DNA from: Caloramator mitchellensis
GTDB lineage: Bacteria > Bacillota > Clostridia > Clostridiales > Caloramatoraceae
NCBI RefSeq assembly: GCF_001440545.1
Contig: NZ_LKHP01000015.1
Span: 1-42,903 of the forward strand
DNA length: 42,903 bases
Direction: 5' to 3'
Made by a program: the position numbers and the translations under genes. Positions 15,524-23,217 of this stretch are shown one piece after another (position 1 is the stretch's first letter; every line of letters begins with the position of its first letter). The notes under the pieces were generated by a model. The model searched no databases and had not been told where the DNA came from. It worked only from the letters and a program-made list of their open reading frames with translations.

Positions 15524-16975
15524 TTATAGATTTGGTCGTCCAACCAAGAATCCCTTTCCAACTGCATATATATCATCTACAACCATCTGGAATCCTACTT
15601 CTCTGTTTTCAACCTTTGCTCTTGCTTCTAATAGGCTTCTGTGGAAATCCTTTATCTCCTTAGTAAATGGAATATTTCCAAACTCAAGTATTCTTACAGC
15701 ACCATTATTATCTCTTGCTGGAAGTATCTTGCCTGCGTTATATTTGCTTGGCGCAAATGGTATATCGAGTATACCAAGCTCAAATGCCTTTACAGCACCT
15801 ACTGCTAAGTCTCCATTTCCTACTTCAAACACCTTATCAAGTATGCACTTTGTTTCAGCCTTTATTAGCTTGATTTCCTCTTCAAGTTCCTTGGACATTG
15901 GAAGTCTTTGTCCTCTTAATAGGTTCAATGTCTGCTTTGTTGCCTTAATTCCTGCTGCATTAGCCTCTTTAGTTGGAATTCCAACTGCCTCATGAGGAGT
16001 TTTAACAATAACCTTAGTTGCGCCAGCAAGGGCTGCCGTCGCTGAACCCCATGAAATAACCCCAAATGCCTTTGATTCGTCCTGTGGGAATCCACCCATC
16101 CATTGATGGAATACAGTCGTTAAGTAAACGTCATATCCATACATTTTGAAGTATTCATTTGCCTGCTCCTCAAGCGCCCTCATCGCCGCAACGTCCTGAA
16201 CCAGATTACCGCATTGTCCATAACCTAATGTCAAGTTCCTTACTCCCTGCTCTGCGGCAAGCAATCCTTCTATTATTGCAACTGCGTTTGATACGCTTGG
16301 TGGCACAAGTGTTCCAGTCAAAGGTCCAAATGGTTCTCTGTTTAAAGAGATTCCCATTTCTTCATAAAGTCCTGCTAATCTATCGCAATACTGCCAGTCG
16401 AGGATTGTCTTTTCAAGGCTTACGCTCTTTGCATAAGGTATATTATATGATATACCGCCGCCTTCGTTTGATGTCCAGCCCGATGCGTGAATTATTTCTG
16501 ATAAAAGCCTTGCATCAGGTGTTCCGTGTCTTGCCTGAAGAGGTAGGTTTACAGCTTCAAAAACTCTTCTACAGCCTTCAACGCCATGGTTTACAGCAGG
16601 AAAGCCGTTTAGCATTGAACGTCCTGCTTTTCTGCTCTCTTCAAGTCCAACCTCGCATTCGTTGTATCTGTTTTGTCTTGTATAACTGTCGATTGTGGAT
16701 GGTAAAAGGTCTGCCTCACCTTCATTTTGAAGATATGTTAAAAGATTTATATGGTCCTCAACAAGCGCAACCCCAGCTCTTGGCTGTGCAAGTGTTATTC
16801 CCTCTTCCTTTGCCTTTTTAAGTTTTGCTGGAAAACTCTTATGTTCTGGCACCTTTTTTAGATACTCAGCAGCATCTTCTAAATTTACGTCCTTTCCAGT
16901 TGGCCAGTGATTTAATATTTCCTCTCTTACCTTAAAAAACTGTTCTTGGCTCCATTTTTTATTTTTAAGCTCCAT
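15524..16975 (-). CDS. glmE: Glutamate mutase epsilon subunit
   Basis: 483 aa, the normal length. With GlmS it forms adenosylcobalamin-dependent glutamate mutase, converting (S)-glutamate to (2S,3S)-3-methylaspartate. The substrate-binding arginine claw known from the C. cochlearium enzyme is present at the same numbers: Arg66 (QPRAG), Arg100 (SYTRQNRY) and Arg149 ([13 protein letters not shown]). Glu171 is also conserved (TSNEGGG). Later segments such as [20 protein letters not shown] and [16 protein letters not shown] are typical of the TIM barrel. It lies between glmL and mal with short spacers, in one operon. Confidence 0.97.
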   Translation of the reverse strand: MELKNKKWSQEQFFKVREEILNHWPTGKDVNLEDAAEYLKKVPEHKSFPAKLKKAKEEGITLAQPRAGVALVEDHINLLTYLQNEGEADLLPSTIDSYTRQNRYNECEVGLEESRKAGRSMLNGFPAVNHGVEGCRRVFEAVNLPLQARHGTPDARLLSEIIHASGWTSNEGGGISYNIPYAKSVSLEKTILDWQYCDRLAGLYEEMGISLNREPFGPLTGTLVPPSVSNAVAIIEGLLAAEQGVRNLTLGYGQCGNLVQDVAAMRALEEQANEYFKMYGYDVYLTTVFHQWMGGFPQDESKAFGVISWGSATAALAGATKVIVKTPHEAVGIPTKEANAAGIKATKQTLNLLRGQRLPMSKELEEEIKLIKAETKCILDKVFEVGNGDLAVGAVKAFELGILDIPFAPSKYNAGKILPARDNNGAVRILEFGNIPFTKEIKDFHRSLLEARAKVENREVGFQMVVDDIYAVGKGFLVGRPNL

Positions 16976-16987
16976 ATATAAACCTCC

Positions 16988-18376
16988 TCAAGCCTTCACA
17001 ATATATTTTTTCATTATTCTTATTGCCTTATCAGGATATTTTTCCGCCAAAAGCCCCATAGCTGATAATATATATGTCTTATCTATTAAAATCTCTGGAT
17101 TAGTTGGTTTTAAATAGTTAGGAGATTCCATAGTAAATTTACCTGCCGATAAAATCTTTTTGGGATTTTGGCTGTGGACTATAACTCCGCCTGTTCCAAT
17201 TAAATACCTTACATTTAAAAGGTCCTTACCAACCTGTGAATATATAATTCCCATTGGGGTATATACGCTCTCTATAATCCCAACATGCCTTTCCATGGCC
17301 ATTTCAGTAGCAACCATACCCATAGCTTCGTCAAATTCAACATCCTCTTCCTTTTCAGGGATGAAGTTAACATTAGCCTGAAGGTATCTGCATCTGTCCT
17401 CTATTTCGTATGGCGTATTCGGAACAAACTTTTTAATCCTTCTTGTTCCTGCAGCCTCCCAAAGGGATACTGCGCTAACCCTCATTCCAAGGTCTCCCTC
17501 AACTGTTCTTTTGGCATAGGGCTCCTGAAGCCCTCTTAGAGTAACTCCTGCCTTCGATGGTTCACCGCTTGCTATGGAATGAACGTCTGTAGTTGCGCCG
17601 CCAATGTCTATTATGATGAGCTCTCCAATTCCCTCTTCCTTATCCGTTCCATCAGCAAGAACTCTTGCAGCCTTCAAAACTGCCGCTGGAGTTGGCATCA
17701 AAATCCCCCTCACAAAGCTCTCGGCCTTTTTCATTCCCTTTGCTTCAACTATCTTTTCCATAAATATTTCTCTTATAACTTCTCTTGCAGGCTCAACATT
17801 TATTTGGTTAAGCCTCGGCATAACATTTTCAGTTATCTTAAAATATACTCCTGCTTCCTTGAATATTTCCTCTATCTCTTCCTGTGCATTTTTATTTCCT
17901 GCAACAACCACAGGAACACTTCCTATGTATTTTGCCAACAATTTTGCGTTGTGGATTATGCAGTCCCTGTTGCCTCCGTCTGTTCCTCCAGCAAGAAGTA
18001 TTATATCTGGATTTTTGCTCAATATTTCATCCATCTCGTGTTTGGTAAGCTCATAGCTGTATACCCCAAGTATCCTTGCACCGGCACCCAATGCAGCCCT
18101 TTTTGCTGCCTCCGCTGTTAATTCTGGCACAAGTCCAATTGCTATCATCTTAAGTCCACCTGCAGCTGATGAACAAGCCAATTTTTCCACAAAATTTACA
18201 TTGCTTAAATCAATTTTCTCCTTTAACTTATCAAATGCTTTATTAAAACCAATCATTATATCCGTTTGAACAGTTGTCAAATCCTTTGCTGTAGCAAGTA
18301 TCTCTTCATTTTCCAAATCAACTGCCGTCAATTTGGTATAGGTGCTTCCAAAATCAATCAAAAGCGCTGCATCCAT
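16988..18376 (-). CDS. glmL: Glutamate mutase-associated MutL/GlmL protein (reactivase-like ATPase)
   Basis: 462 aa. ASKHA-type ATPase of the MutL family found between mutS and mutE in glutamate mutase operons; by analogy to diol dehydratase reactivases it is thought to service the inactivated B12 enzyme. The phosphate-1 motif is LIDFGSTYTKLTAVD at the N-terminus; the phosphate-2-like GELIIIDIGGATTDVHS lies near residue 252; LIGTGGVIVHS near 390 is the adenosine element. The LLAGGTDGGNRD segment is family-typical. Starts behind AGGGTGATTTT at 18376, 12 bases after glmS. Confidence 0.93.
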   Translation of the reverse strand: MDAALLIDFGSTYTKLTAVDLENEEILATAKDLTTVQTDIMIGFNKAFDKLKEKIDLSNVNFVEKLACSSAAGGLKMIAIGLVPELTAEAAKRAALGAGARILGVYSYELTKHEMDEILSKNPDIILLAGGTDGGNRDCIIHNAKLLAKYIGSVPVVVAGNKNAQEEIEEIFKEAGVYFKITENVMPRLNQINVEPAREVIREIFMEKIVEAKGMKKAESFVRGILMPTPAAVLKAARVLADGTDKEEGIGELIIIDIGGATTDVHSIASGEPSKAGVTLRGLQEPYAKRTVEGDLGMRVSAVSLWEAAGTRRIKKFVPNTPYEIEDRCRYLQANVNFIPEKEEDVEFDEAMGMVATEMAMERHVGIIESVYTPMGIIYSQVGKDLLNVRYLIGTGGVIVHSQNPKKILSAGKFTMESPNYLKPTNPEILIDKTYILSAMGLLAEKYPDKAIRIMKKYIVKA

Positions 18377-18388
18377 AAAATCACCCTA

Positions 18389-18796
18389 CTATAGCCCTAA
18401 ATCGTTTTTTAAATCTTTAATTCCAATTTCTGGTGAAGTTCCTGGTGGGTAAACCCTGTTAAATCCCATTTCTTTAAACCTTTTTTCAACTTCGCTCCAA
18501 TCCTGCTTACCAACAACAAGGTTTCCGCCAGCGTATAATAATATATCTTTAAGTCCTGCTTCTTCACATTTTTCCCTTAACCCTCTGCAGTCAATTTCAC
18601 CATGTCCGTATAAGGATGAAACTATAATCGCATCTGCGTTTGTTTCTATTGCCGCGTTTATAAACTCTTCCTGCGAGCACATAACTCCTATGTTGATAAC
18701 GTTAAATCCGGCGTCTGAAAACGCCCTGTCTAATATTTTGTTACCTACAGCGTGGCAGTCTGCACCAATAACTCCTAAAATGATAGTTTTGCTCAT
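18389..18796 (-). CDS. glmS: Glutamate mutase sigma (S) subunit, cobalamin-binding
   Basis: 135 aa. B12-binding Rossmann-like domain. The base-off/His-on signature D-x-H-x-x-G is seen as [12 protein letters not shown] at residues 11-22, with the axial histidine at 15. [18 protein letters not shown] and [14 protein letters not shown] carry the conserved lower- and nucleotide-loop segments, and [10 protein letters not shown] ends the family core. AGGAGG precedes the ATG. First enzyme gene after the GntR regulator. Confidence 0.97.
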   Translation of the reverse strand: MSKTIILGVIGADCHAVGNKILDRAFSDAGFNVINIGVMCSQEEFINAAIETNADAIIVSSLYGHGEIDCRGLREKCEEAGLKDILLYAGGNLVVGKQDWSEVEKRFKEMGFNRVYPPGTSPEIGIKDLKNDLGL

Positions 18797-18807
18797 AATT
18801 GGCCTCC

Positions 18808-19773
18808 TTATAATATATTTTTTGTTTCAATTATTTTTGACATAATAGCCTTTACAGACCCCTGGTCAAGGGTATAATCAAAACTTATTACTTCTTTATT
18901 ATTTGCAATTTTTAAAGCATCCTCTCTTCTTCCTGGGGAAACTATTATAACATCTGATGAGTCGATTAAATCCTTCACGTCCTCAGTCCTTTTGCTTATC
19001 GACGCACGTATATCCCCAACTTCAAGCCCGGCACTTTTTAGTGCATTTTGAACCTTGAATGCAAATTCCCTTGAAATGCATAAAAGCCCAAAATTAGTCC
19101 CCTTGGGATACCGTGCAATTTTTACAATAGTCTCAAGACATGGATTAATAGCAACACCTAATACTTCCTTGTTTAAATGGGAAGTCAGCGTCTTAACCTC
19201 ATTGACATGGTTGAAAGTTGCAATTATAAGATGGGATTGGTTTAACATTTTTTCTGTCTTTTCATCCATTTCCTTTAAATCCGATATGGTAAGTGGATTT
19301 ACGTTCATTTTAGTATAAAAGCCCAGTTCCTTTGCAAATTCCCTAGCCTGTTCTATATTGCACTCAACAAATACTGCGTTAATGCTCTTTAAAAGTTCTT
19401 CCTTTTCATTTATTCTCTGCTGGACTAATGCCAAAAATTCCTTTGGACTTAAGCCAAGTTCCAACGCTTCTTCAAGCCCTAAATCAACAATCTTCAATAA
19501 TTTTTCCCTTACATTCTGCTGTTTCCATGTAGTCCCTTCCTCTGCAACAAATGTGCCTTTACCCTGATACGAAACTAAAACACCTTCAGCTTCAAGCAAA
19601 TTATACGCTGTGCTAATTGTGTTTCTGCTTGTCTTAACCTTTTGGGCCAATTCCCTTTCAGTTGGCATTTTATCGCCTATTTTTAGATTTCCATTCTTAA
19701 TCTCGCTCATTATTTGATTTTTAACCTGTATATATAATGGGACCTCACTTTTTTTATCAATATAAATGTTCAT
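18808..19773 (-). CDS. GntR-family regulator of the glutamate mutase operon
   Basis: 321 aa. Residues about 1-76 are a GntR winged helix: [17 protein letters not shown], then [20 protein letters not shown] (recognition helix) and the wing YQGKGTFVA. The remaining 245 residues are not the usual short YtrA tail. They look like two alpha/beta lobes ([39 protein letters not shown]), reminiscent of a periplasmic-binding or Rossmann-type sensor; I do not recognise a named domain. It is the first gene of the operon, 12 bases before glmS. A palindromic operator candidate overlaps its own -10 region, suggesting autorepression lifted by a pathway ligand such as glutamate; the ligand is a guess. Confidence 0.85.
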   Translation of the reverse strand: MNIYIDKKSEVPLYIQVKNQIMSEIKNGNLKIGDKMPTERELAQKVKTSRNTISTAYNLLEAEGVLVSYQGKGTFVAEEGTTWKQQNVREKLLKIVDLGLEEALELGLSPKEFLALVQQRINEKEELLKSINAVFVECNIEQAREFAKELGFYTKMNVNPLTISDLKEMDEKTEKMLNQSHLIIATFNHVNEVKTLTSHLNKEVLGVAINPCLETIVKIARYPKGTNFGLLCISREFAFKVQNALKSAGLEVGDIRASISKRTEDVKDLIDSSDVIIVSPGRREDALKIANNKEVISFDYTLDQGSVKAIMSKIIETKNIL

Positions 19774-19798
19774 CTTTTCACCCCATTAGTCCATTTAG

Positions 19799-19820
19799 TA
19801 ATTGGCTTAGTCCAATTATA
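19799..19820 (-). promoter_or_regulatory. Operator-like palindrome overlapping the -10 of the gntR-glm operon
   Basis: TAATTGG-N6-CCAATTA is a perfect 7-bp palindrome at 19799-19818. On the minus strand a TATAAT (19820-19815) overlaps its edge, so a bound repressor would block the promoter. The octamer TGGACTAA occurs in the palindrome and again about 24 bases nearer the gene (about 19786-19793). A convincing -35 is not visible. Confidence 0.6.
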
Positions 19821-19948
19821 TTGTAACATATATGTTTAACATTGTAATTTTCTAATTTGACGATTTTACTTCATATTTCCCCAAAAAAGACGATTAAATT
19901 CTATTATTAATAATTTTTTGAATTTTTTCTTTCATTATTGAAAGTTAA

Positions 19949-19976
19949 GAGCCCCTAAAATATTATTTAGGGGCTC
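19949..19976. terminator. Hairpin between the glm promoter and the gene at 19997
   Basis: Stem GAGCCCCTAAA / TTTAGGGGCTC with a short A/T loop. It lies 20 bases after the minus-strand stop at 19997. The T tract on the minus side is poor, so efficiency is uncertain. Confidence 0.6.
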
Positions 19977-19996
19977 AAACATCCAAAACAACTCAA

Positions 19997-20545
19997 TCAA
20001 ACAATAGCAGGAATATTCTTTAAAATATAATCCAATTTCATAAGTTTTCTTGATTCATTTTCAATCTTTTGCTTTACTCTCTTGTATTCATAGGATATGC
20101 TCTCTAACATATTTTTGTCATCCAAATCTGAAATTTTAATGTCGAATATATTCTTATAAGCATTTCCTGAAATATTTATTCTTATTCCTCTTAAATTAAC
20201 AATGCATTTTATGTCCTTTAAAAAACCCTTCTTAAACGTCCCATCTCCATCCTCTATGATGGCTATGCTTTTAATTTCTTCTTTTATATGTTCCTTTATA
20301 TGTTCCTTAATCGCCATCAAAATAGCATAGTGCATATAAAAAGACGCACACCTGGGTTTTTTTATAGCTAATATTTCTCTATTTTTGATTAGTTCCTCTT
20401 CCCATTCAGCATCAAATGTAAATTTCACCTGGCTGTATTCAAAAACCCTTTTTAGGTTATTTTTCTTATTTACTGCGTATATTTCTTCATCTGTTAGAAA
20501 TAAAACATCGTATAATGTTTTTCTCCCCTTTAAACTTACCTTCAA
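19997..20545 (-). CDS. Unrecognised protein downstream of a radical-SAM gene
   Basis: 182 aa from TTG 20545, chosen because GGGGTGAT lies just upstream; a GTG at 20554 would add three residues. I do not recognise a family. The N-terminal 60 residues look beta-rich (VSLKGRKTLYDVLFLTDEEI), the middle contains RCASFYMHYAILMAIK with one Cys, and the C-terminal 40 residues are a charged helix (YEYKRVKQKIENESRKLMKL). An in-frame 12-base tandem duplication gives EHIKEHIKEE. No signal peptide or membrane segment is seen. Third gene of the unit kinase - radical SAM - this gene; the 66-90 base gap after the radical-SAM stop suggests co-transcription, not coupling. A partner role to the radical-SAM enzyme is conjecture. 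Confidence 0.55.
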   Translation of the reverse strand: MKVSLKGRKTLYDVLFLTDEEIYAVNKKNNLKRVFEYSQVKFTFDAEWEEELIKNREILAIKKPRCASFYMHYAILMAIKEHIKEHIKEEIKSIAIIEDGDGTFKKGFLKDIKCIVNLRGIRINISGNAYKNIFDIKISDLDDKNMLESISYEYKRVKQKIENESRKLMKLDYILKNIPAIV

Positions 20546-20620
20546 AAAAATCACCCCACTTTAAAACACATGAGGTGATTATAGCACTTTAATATGTCCT
20601 ATTCAAATGTAAATATTGCA

Positions 20621-21235
20621 TTATTTATCATATAAAATCAGCTTTTCCTCCAAGGCCCACCTTTTGTTTAAAACGCCCTTTAACGATTGCTGCTCCATTG
20701 TTTCAAAAATAATATTCAAATCTTCAAACTTATCTTTAATATCCTTTAAATTCTTTATTGTCATTGTATCCTCAATACAACTCAAATTATCAGTCTTTAA
20801 AAGTGCCCGCAGCGTTACGTTCAAATTATTACAAAGAGCACTTCTGATTGCATTTAATATAGTTTTTTCCTGAATAAATGGCTTATGAAAATAATCATAC
20901 TCTATTATAAGTCCATTAAGTCCTATCTTTTTTAAATCGTTTAATACAGAATAATATATATCGATATCTCCCCAATATCCATTAGTTACAATATATTTTT
21001 TTAAACAATAATTTTTAATCTTTTTTAAATACTTATAAACCCTTGCGATATCTAAAAAAGCTTCCCCGCCTTCAATTATTATATAATCCCTATATCCCTC
21101 TTCAAAAGCGCTTAAAAAATGCTCATAAAATTTATCAACCGGCATAAACCCCTTTTTAAATGGTGCACACTTAAATCTGCATATGCTACACATAAAATTG
21201 CAGCTATATGTCACAACAAACCTTATCCCCTTCAC
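20621..21235 (-). CDS. Short radical SAM protein
   Basis: 204 aa. The 4Fe-4S/SAM signature C-x3-C-x2-C is at C12, C16 and C19 (SCNFMCSICRFKC), with an extra Cys at 23. A GGE SAM-binding motif follows (IIIEGGEAFLD near residues 53-63), and YIVTNGYWGD near 82 is a typical barrel strand. The protein ends after about 200 residues with no SPASM or twitch domain, so it is either a minimal radical-SAM enzyme or C-terminally truncated. The start is GTG 21235, overlapping the kinase stop as GTGA with GGAGGGG upstream, so translation is coupled to the kinase gene. The substrate is unknown. The Cys-rich small proteins encoded nearby on the other strand are candidates, by position only. Confidence 0.8.
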   Translation of the reverse strand: MKGIRFVVTYSCNFMCSICRFKCAPFKKGFMPVDKFYEHFLSAFEEGYRDYIIIEGGEAFLDIARVYKYLKKIKNYCLKKYIVTNGYWGDIDIYYSVLNDLKKIGLNGLIIEYDYFHKPFIQEKTILNAIRSALCNNLNVTLRALLKTDNLSCIEDTMTIKNLKDIKDKFEDLNIIFETMEQQSLKGVLNKRWALEEKLILYDK

Positions 21236-22104
21236 CTTACCCCTCCATCGAGAGTTAAATAAATATCTGCAAATTCTATATTTATTTTTTCAACCAAATT
21301 GTATTTATTATTATTATCTTTTCGTTCCATTCTTTCTATTATTCTGACAGGAAGTTCTATTGTAAATTTTGTTCCCCTTCCCTTCTTGCTCTCTACATTA
21401 ATTTGGCCATTATGCATCTCAACTAATCTCTTTACAAGTGAAAGTCCAAGCCCAGTTCCTTCATTTTCTTTGTAGTTTTTCTTCATATTCCTAAATTTAT
21501 TGAATACATCCTTTAAATCTTCTTTATCCATTCCTACTCCATTGTCCTGAACTGTTAAAATTACTTTTTCGTTTAAATCGATTATTTTTACAACTATTCT
21601 GCCTCCAATAGGCGTAAATTTAAGTGCATTTGAAATCAGATTCAATAATATCCTTTCAATCTTATCCGGGTCAAACGCCATTAGTTTTTCAGATACATTT
21701 GATGTTACAGAAATTCTTATGCCCTTTAAATCGGCATAATCTCTTACTGAACTTGTTATATTCTTTATAACTTTAACTATATCAGCATTAACAAACTCCA
21801 TGCTGAACAAATCCGAATCAATCTTTGTCAAATCTAATATATTATTTACAAGCCTAATTAATCTTAGGCTGTTTTGCTTCATCATACTTGAGTATTTTTT
21901 AAACAGGGTTTTATCCTCATAAAGTCTTCCTGTAACATCGTATAGTTCCATTATCTGCAAAGTACTTAAAATAATATTCAGGGGAGTTTTTAAGTCATGA
22001 CAAATGCTGTTAAAGCTCTCAATAATATTAAGCGGACAATTTTGATTTTCACATTCAACATTTTTCCCCTTCGAACAACTGCACGGAGACTTAATCTCAC
22101 TCAT
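21232..22104 (-). CDS. Soluble sensor histidine kinase with Cys-rich N-terminus
   Basis: 290 aa from ATG 22104 behind GGGGGTG. HisKA with H36 in SICHDLKTPLNIIL, then an ATPase domain: N box NLISNALKFTPIGG, G1 LTVQDNGVGMD, F box FNKFRNM, G2 GTGLGLSLVKRL, and the ending GRGTKFTIELP. There is no membrane segment and no PAS or HAMP. The only possible input element is the first 25 residues with four cysteines (C8-x-C10-x7-C18-x4-C23), which might bind a metal or sense redox state; that is inference. No response regulator is adjacent; orphan kinases of this kind often feed Spo0A in clostridia. It overlaps the radical-SAM gene by four bases. Confidence 0.88.
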   Translation of the reverse strand: MSEIKSPCSCSKGKNVECENQNCPLNIIESFNSICHDLKTPLNIILSTLQIMELYDVTGRLYEDKTLFKKYSSMMKQNSLRLIRLVNNILDLTKIDSDLFSMEFVNADIVKVIKNITSSVRDYADLKGIRISVTSNVSEKLMAFDPDKIERILLNLISNALKFTPIGGRIVVKIIDLNEKVILTVQDNGVGMDKEDLKDVFNKFRNMKKNYKENEGTGLGLSLVKRLVEMHNGQINVESKKGRGTKFTIELPVRIIERMERKDNNNKYNLVEKINIEFADIYLTLDGGVR

Positions 22105-22238
22105 CCCCACACCCCCAAAAATTTATTTAATTTTTCCATTTATAATATTCTACACAAGTTTAAATTTTCCTTTTATTTCTATTAAAAATATTAAAAAATT
22201 GTGAACATCTTCCAATAAATTATCAGGAGAATATTGTA

Positions 22239-22266
22239 ACAAGTTATTTTAGTTCAGCATAAATTA
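22239..22266 (+). promoter_or_regulatory. Sigma-K-like promoter before the Cys/His-rich gene
   Basis: AC (22239) - 17 bases - CATAAATTA (22258-22266), a full match to AC-N16/17-CATANNNTA of late mother-cell sporulation genes. It lies about 32 bases before the ATG at 22298, with GGGAGGG between. Confidence 0.5.
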
Positions 22267-22297
22267 TATTAGAAACTAAAACAAGGGAGGGTGAGAA

Positions 22298-22600
22298 ATG
22301 GATGTAACAAGTCTTTTATCAGGATTAAATTTTAGCGGCAAAGATGACAATAATTTACTCAGCATATTAATTTTCCTGGCTATAATATTCTTCTTTGGCG
22401 AGGAAGATTCATGCTGCCAGGAAAAGTGCTGTTGCAAAAAACATCATAAGCACCATAAACATCATAAATGCTGCTCATGCGGCTGTGGAAGAAGGGGCGG
22501 TTTTGGTTCAGGCTTTTTCGGAGATGATTCATTCTTCTTAATATTACTAATAGCATTAGTTTTTCTACTAAATAACTCTAATAACCACAATGTTTGCTAA
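22298..22600 (+). CDS. Small Cys/His-rich protein with two hydrophobic segments
   Basis: 100 aa. Two hydrophobic stretches (residues 20-33 and 79-92, LILLIALVFLLNN) flank a centre of alternating Cys and His: CC at 39-40, CCC at 44-46, HH pairs at 49-56, then CC, C and C at 58-63, followed by Gly-rich FGSGFFG. A final Cys is residue 100. I do not recognise a named family; the DDSFFLILL-type motif occurs again in the next gene as DNSLLFII. A ribosome site GGGAGGG precedes the ATG. The sigma-K-like promoter and the composition suggest a cross-linkable or metal-binding spore-coat component; a peptide substrate of the nearby radical-SAM enzyme is an alternative. Both are inference. Confidence 0.6.
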   Translation: MDVTSLLSGLNFSGKDDNNLLSILIFLAIIFFFGEEDSCCQEKCCCKKHHKHHKHHKCCSCGCGRRGGFGSGFFGDDSFFLILLIALVFLLNNSNNHNVC

Positions 22601-22628
22601 TTAATTTTATATAAAGGGGGGTTTATAT

Positions 22629-22853
22629 ATGTCAAGAAGATGCAGAGACAGACATGAACATGGAGATTTTAACAGCCTACTTGCTTTAATCTTAATCGTA
22701 ACTCAGTTTGGAAGAGTGCCAGGTCTTTTAGGTCAAGGACAAGGACATGGACACGACTGCAATGAAGGTGGATTAGTTGACAATAGCTTACTCTTCATCA
22801 TCGCTCTCTACCTTGTAATATGCGGATGTTGTCCATTCAAAAGAAGTTGTTAA
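22629..22853 (+). CDS. Small protein related in layout to the preceding gene
   Basis: 74 aa, 28 bases after the previous stop, with ribosome site AAAGGGGGG. A charged N-terminus (SRRCRDRHEHGDF) is followed by a hydrophobic stretch (SLLALILIVTQF), a Gly/His linker (GQGQGHGHDC), and a second hydrophobic segment DNSLLFIIALYLVICGCC ending in KRSC. It shares the D-x-S-L/F-hydrophobic motif and terminal Cys with the gene at 22298, so the two are probably diverged paralogues. Function unknown; spore-surface or membrane association is plausible from composition and promoter context. Confidence 0.6.
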   Translation: MSRRCRDRHEHGDFNSLLALILIVTQFGRVPGLLGQGQGHGHDCNEGGLVDNSLLFIIALYLVICGCCPFKRSC

Positions 22854-22864
22854 GGATAAGTGAA

Positions 22865-22914
22865 TATGGATATGGCAATACCATCAAATCCTTGATGGCA
22901 TTGCCATATCCATA
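22865..22914 (+). terminator. 23-bp hairpin after the small-protein pair
   Basis: Arms at 22865-22887 and 22892-22914 pair over 23 positions with a single A/C mismatch and a 4-base loop. There is no clear T tract, so it may be a terminator of modest strength or an mRNA-stabilising structure limiting read-through into the gene at 22939. Confidence 0.7.
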
Positions 22915-22938
22915 AAATCAATTTTTAGGAGGATATCT

Positions 22939-23217
22939 ATGCCCCATAAAAAAAGACACAATAATGAAAGAGATGATAATGTGAAGAACATTCAAATTCC
23001 TGATTTAGATTTGCAAAATTTTAATCTTGAAGATGTTTTAAAAAACATCGACAAAGAAAAATTGAATAATTTATTAAGCTTACTTAACACAGCTAAAAAA
23101 CAAAGCGGCAGAGAAGTTGAAGTCTTAGCAGCTCTGAAAGAATTTTTACCTGAAAGAAGACGAAGAATCGTCGATAAATTAATTTCCGTTTTAAGTGGAG
23201 AAATATACGAAAATTAA
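22939..23217 (+). CDS. Small charged helical protein, function unknown
   Basis: 92 aa with ribosome site AGGAGG. The N-terminus is very polar (PHKKRHNNERDDN). The body is helical: NLEDVLKNIDKEKLNNLLSLL, then LAALKEFLPERRRRIVDKLI. The LP-x-RR-x-x-I-x-x-L/I-I pattern is one I associate with short uncharacterised clostridial sporulation-set proteins, but without a name or proven role. No Cys and no membrane segment. The stop codon directly abuts the stop codon of the convergent protease gene at 23218, leaving no room for a separate terminator. Confidence 0.6.
   Translation: MPHKKRHNNERDDNVKNIQIPDLDLQNFNLEDVLKNIDKEKLNNLLSLLNTAKKQSGREVEVLAALKEFLPERRRRIVDKLISVLSGEIYEN

Noticed and set aside
16159-16821. 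220-codon plus-strand open frame inside glmE
   Set aside because: Antisense shadow of a gene with intact catalytic residues; Leu/Gln-rich product, no ribosome site.
17579-18121. 180-codon plus-strand open frame inside glmL
   Set aside because: Antisense to a well-supported ATPase gene; Cys/Tyr-rich low-complexity product without start signals.
20621-21235. Classing the radical-SAM gene as an anaerobic sulfatase-maturing or queuosine (QueE) enzyme
   Set aside because: No SPASM domain, no neighbouring sulfatase or queuosine genes, and QueE-specific features are not evident; only the superfamily is supported.
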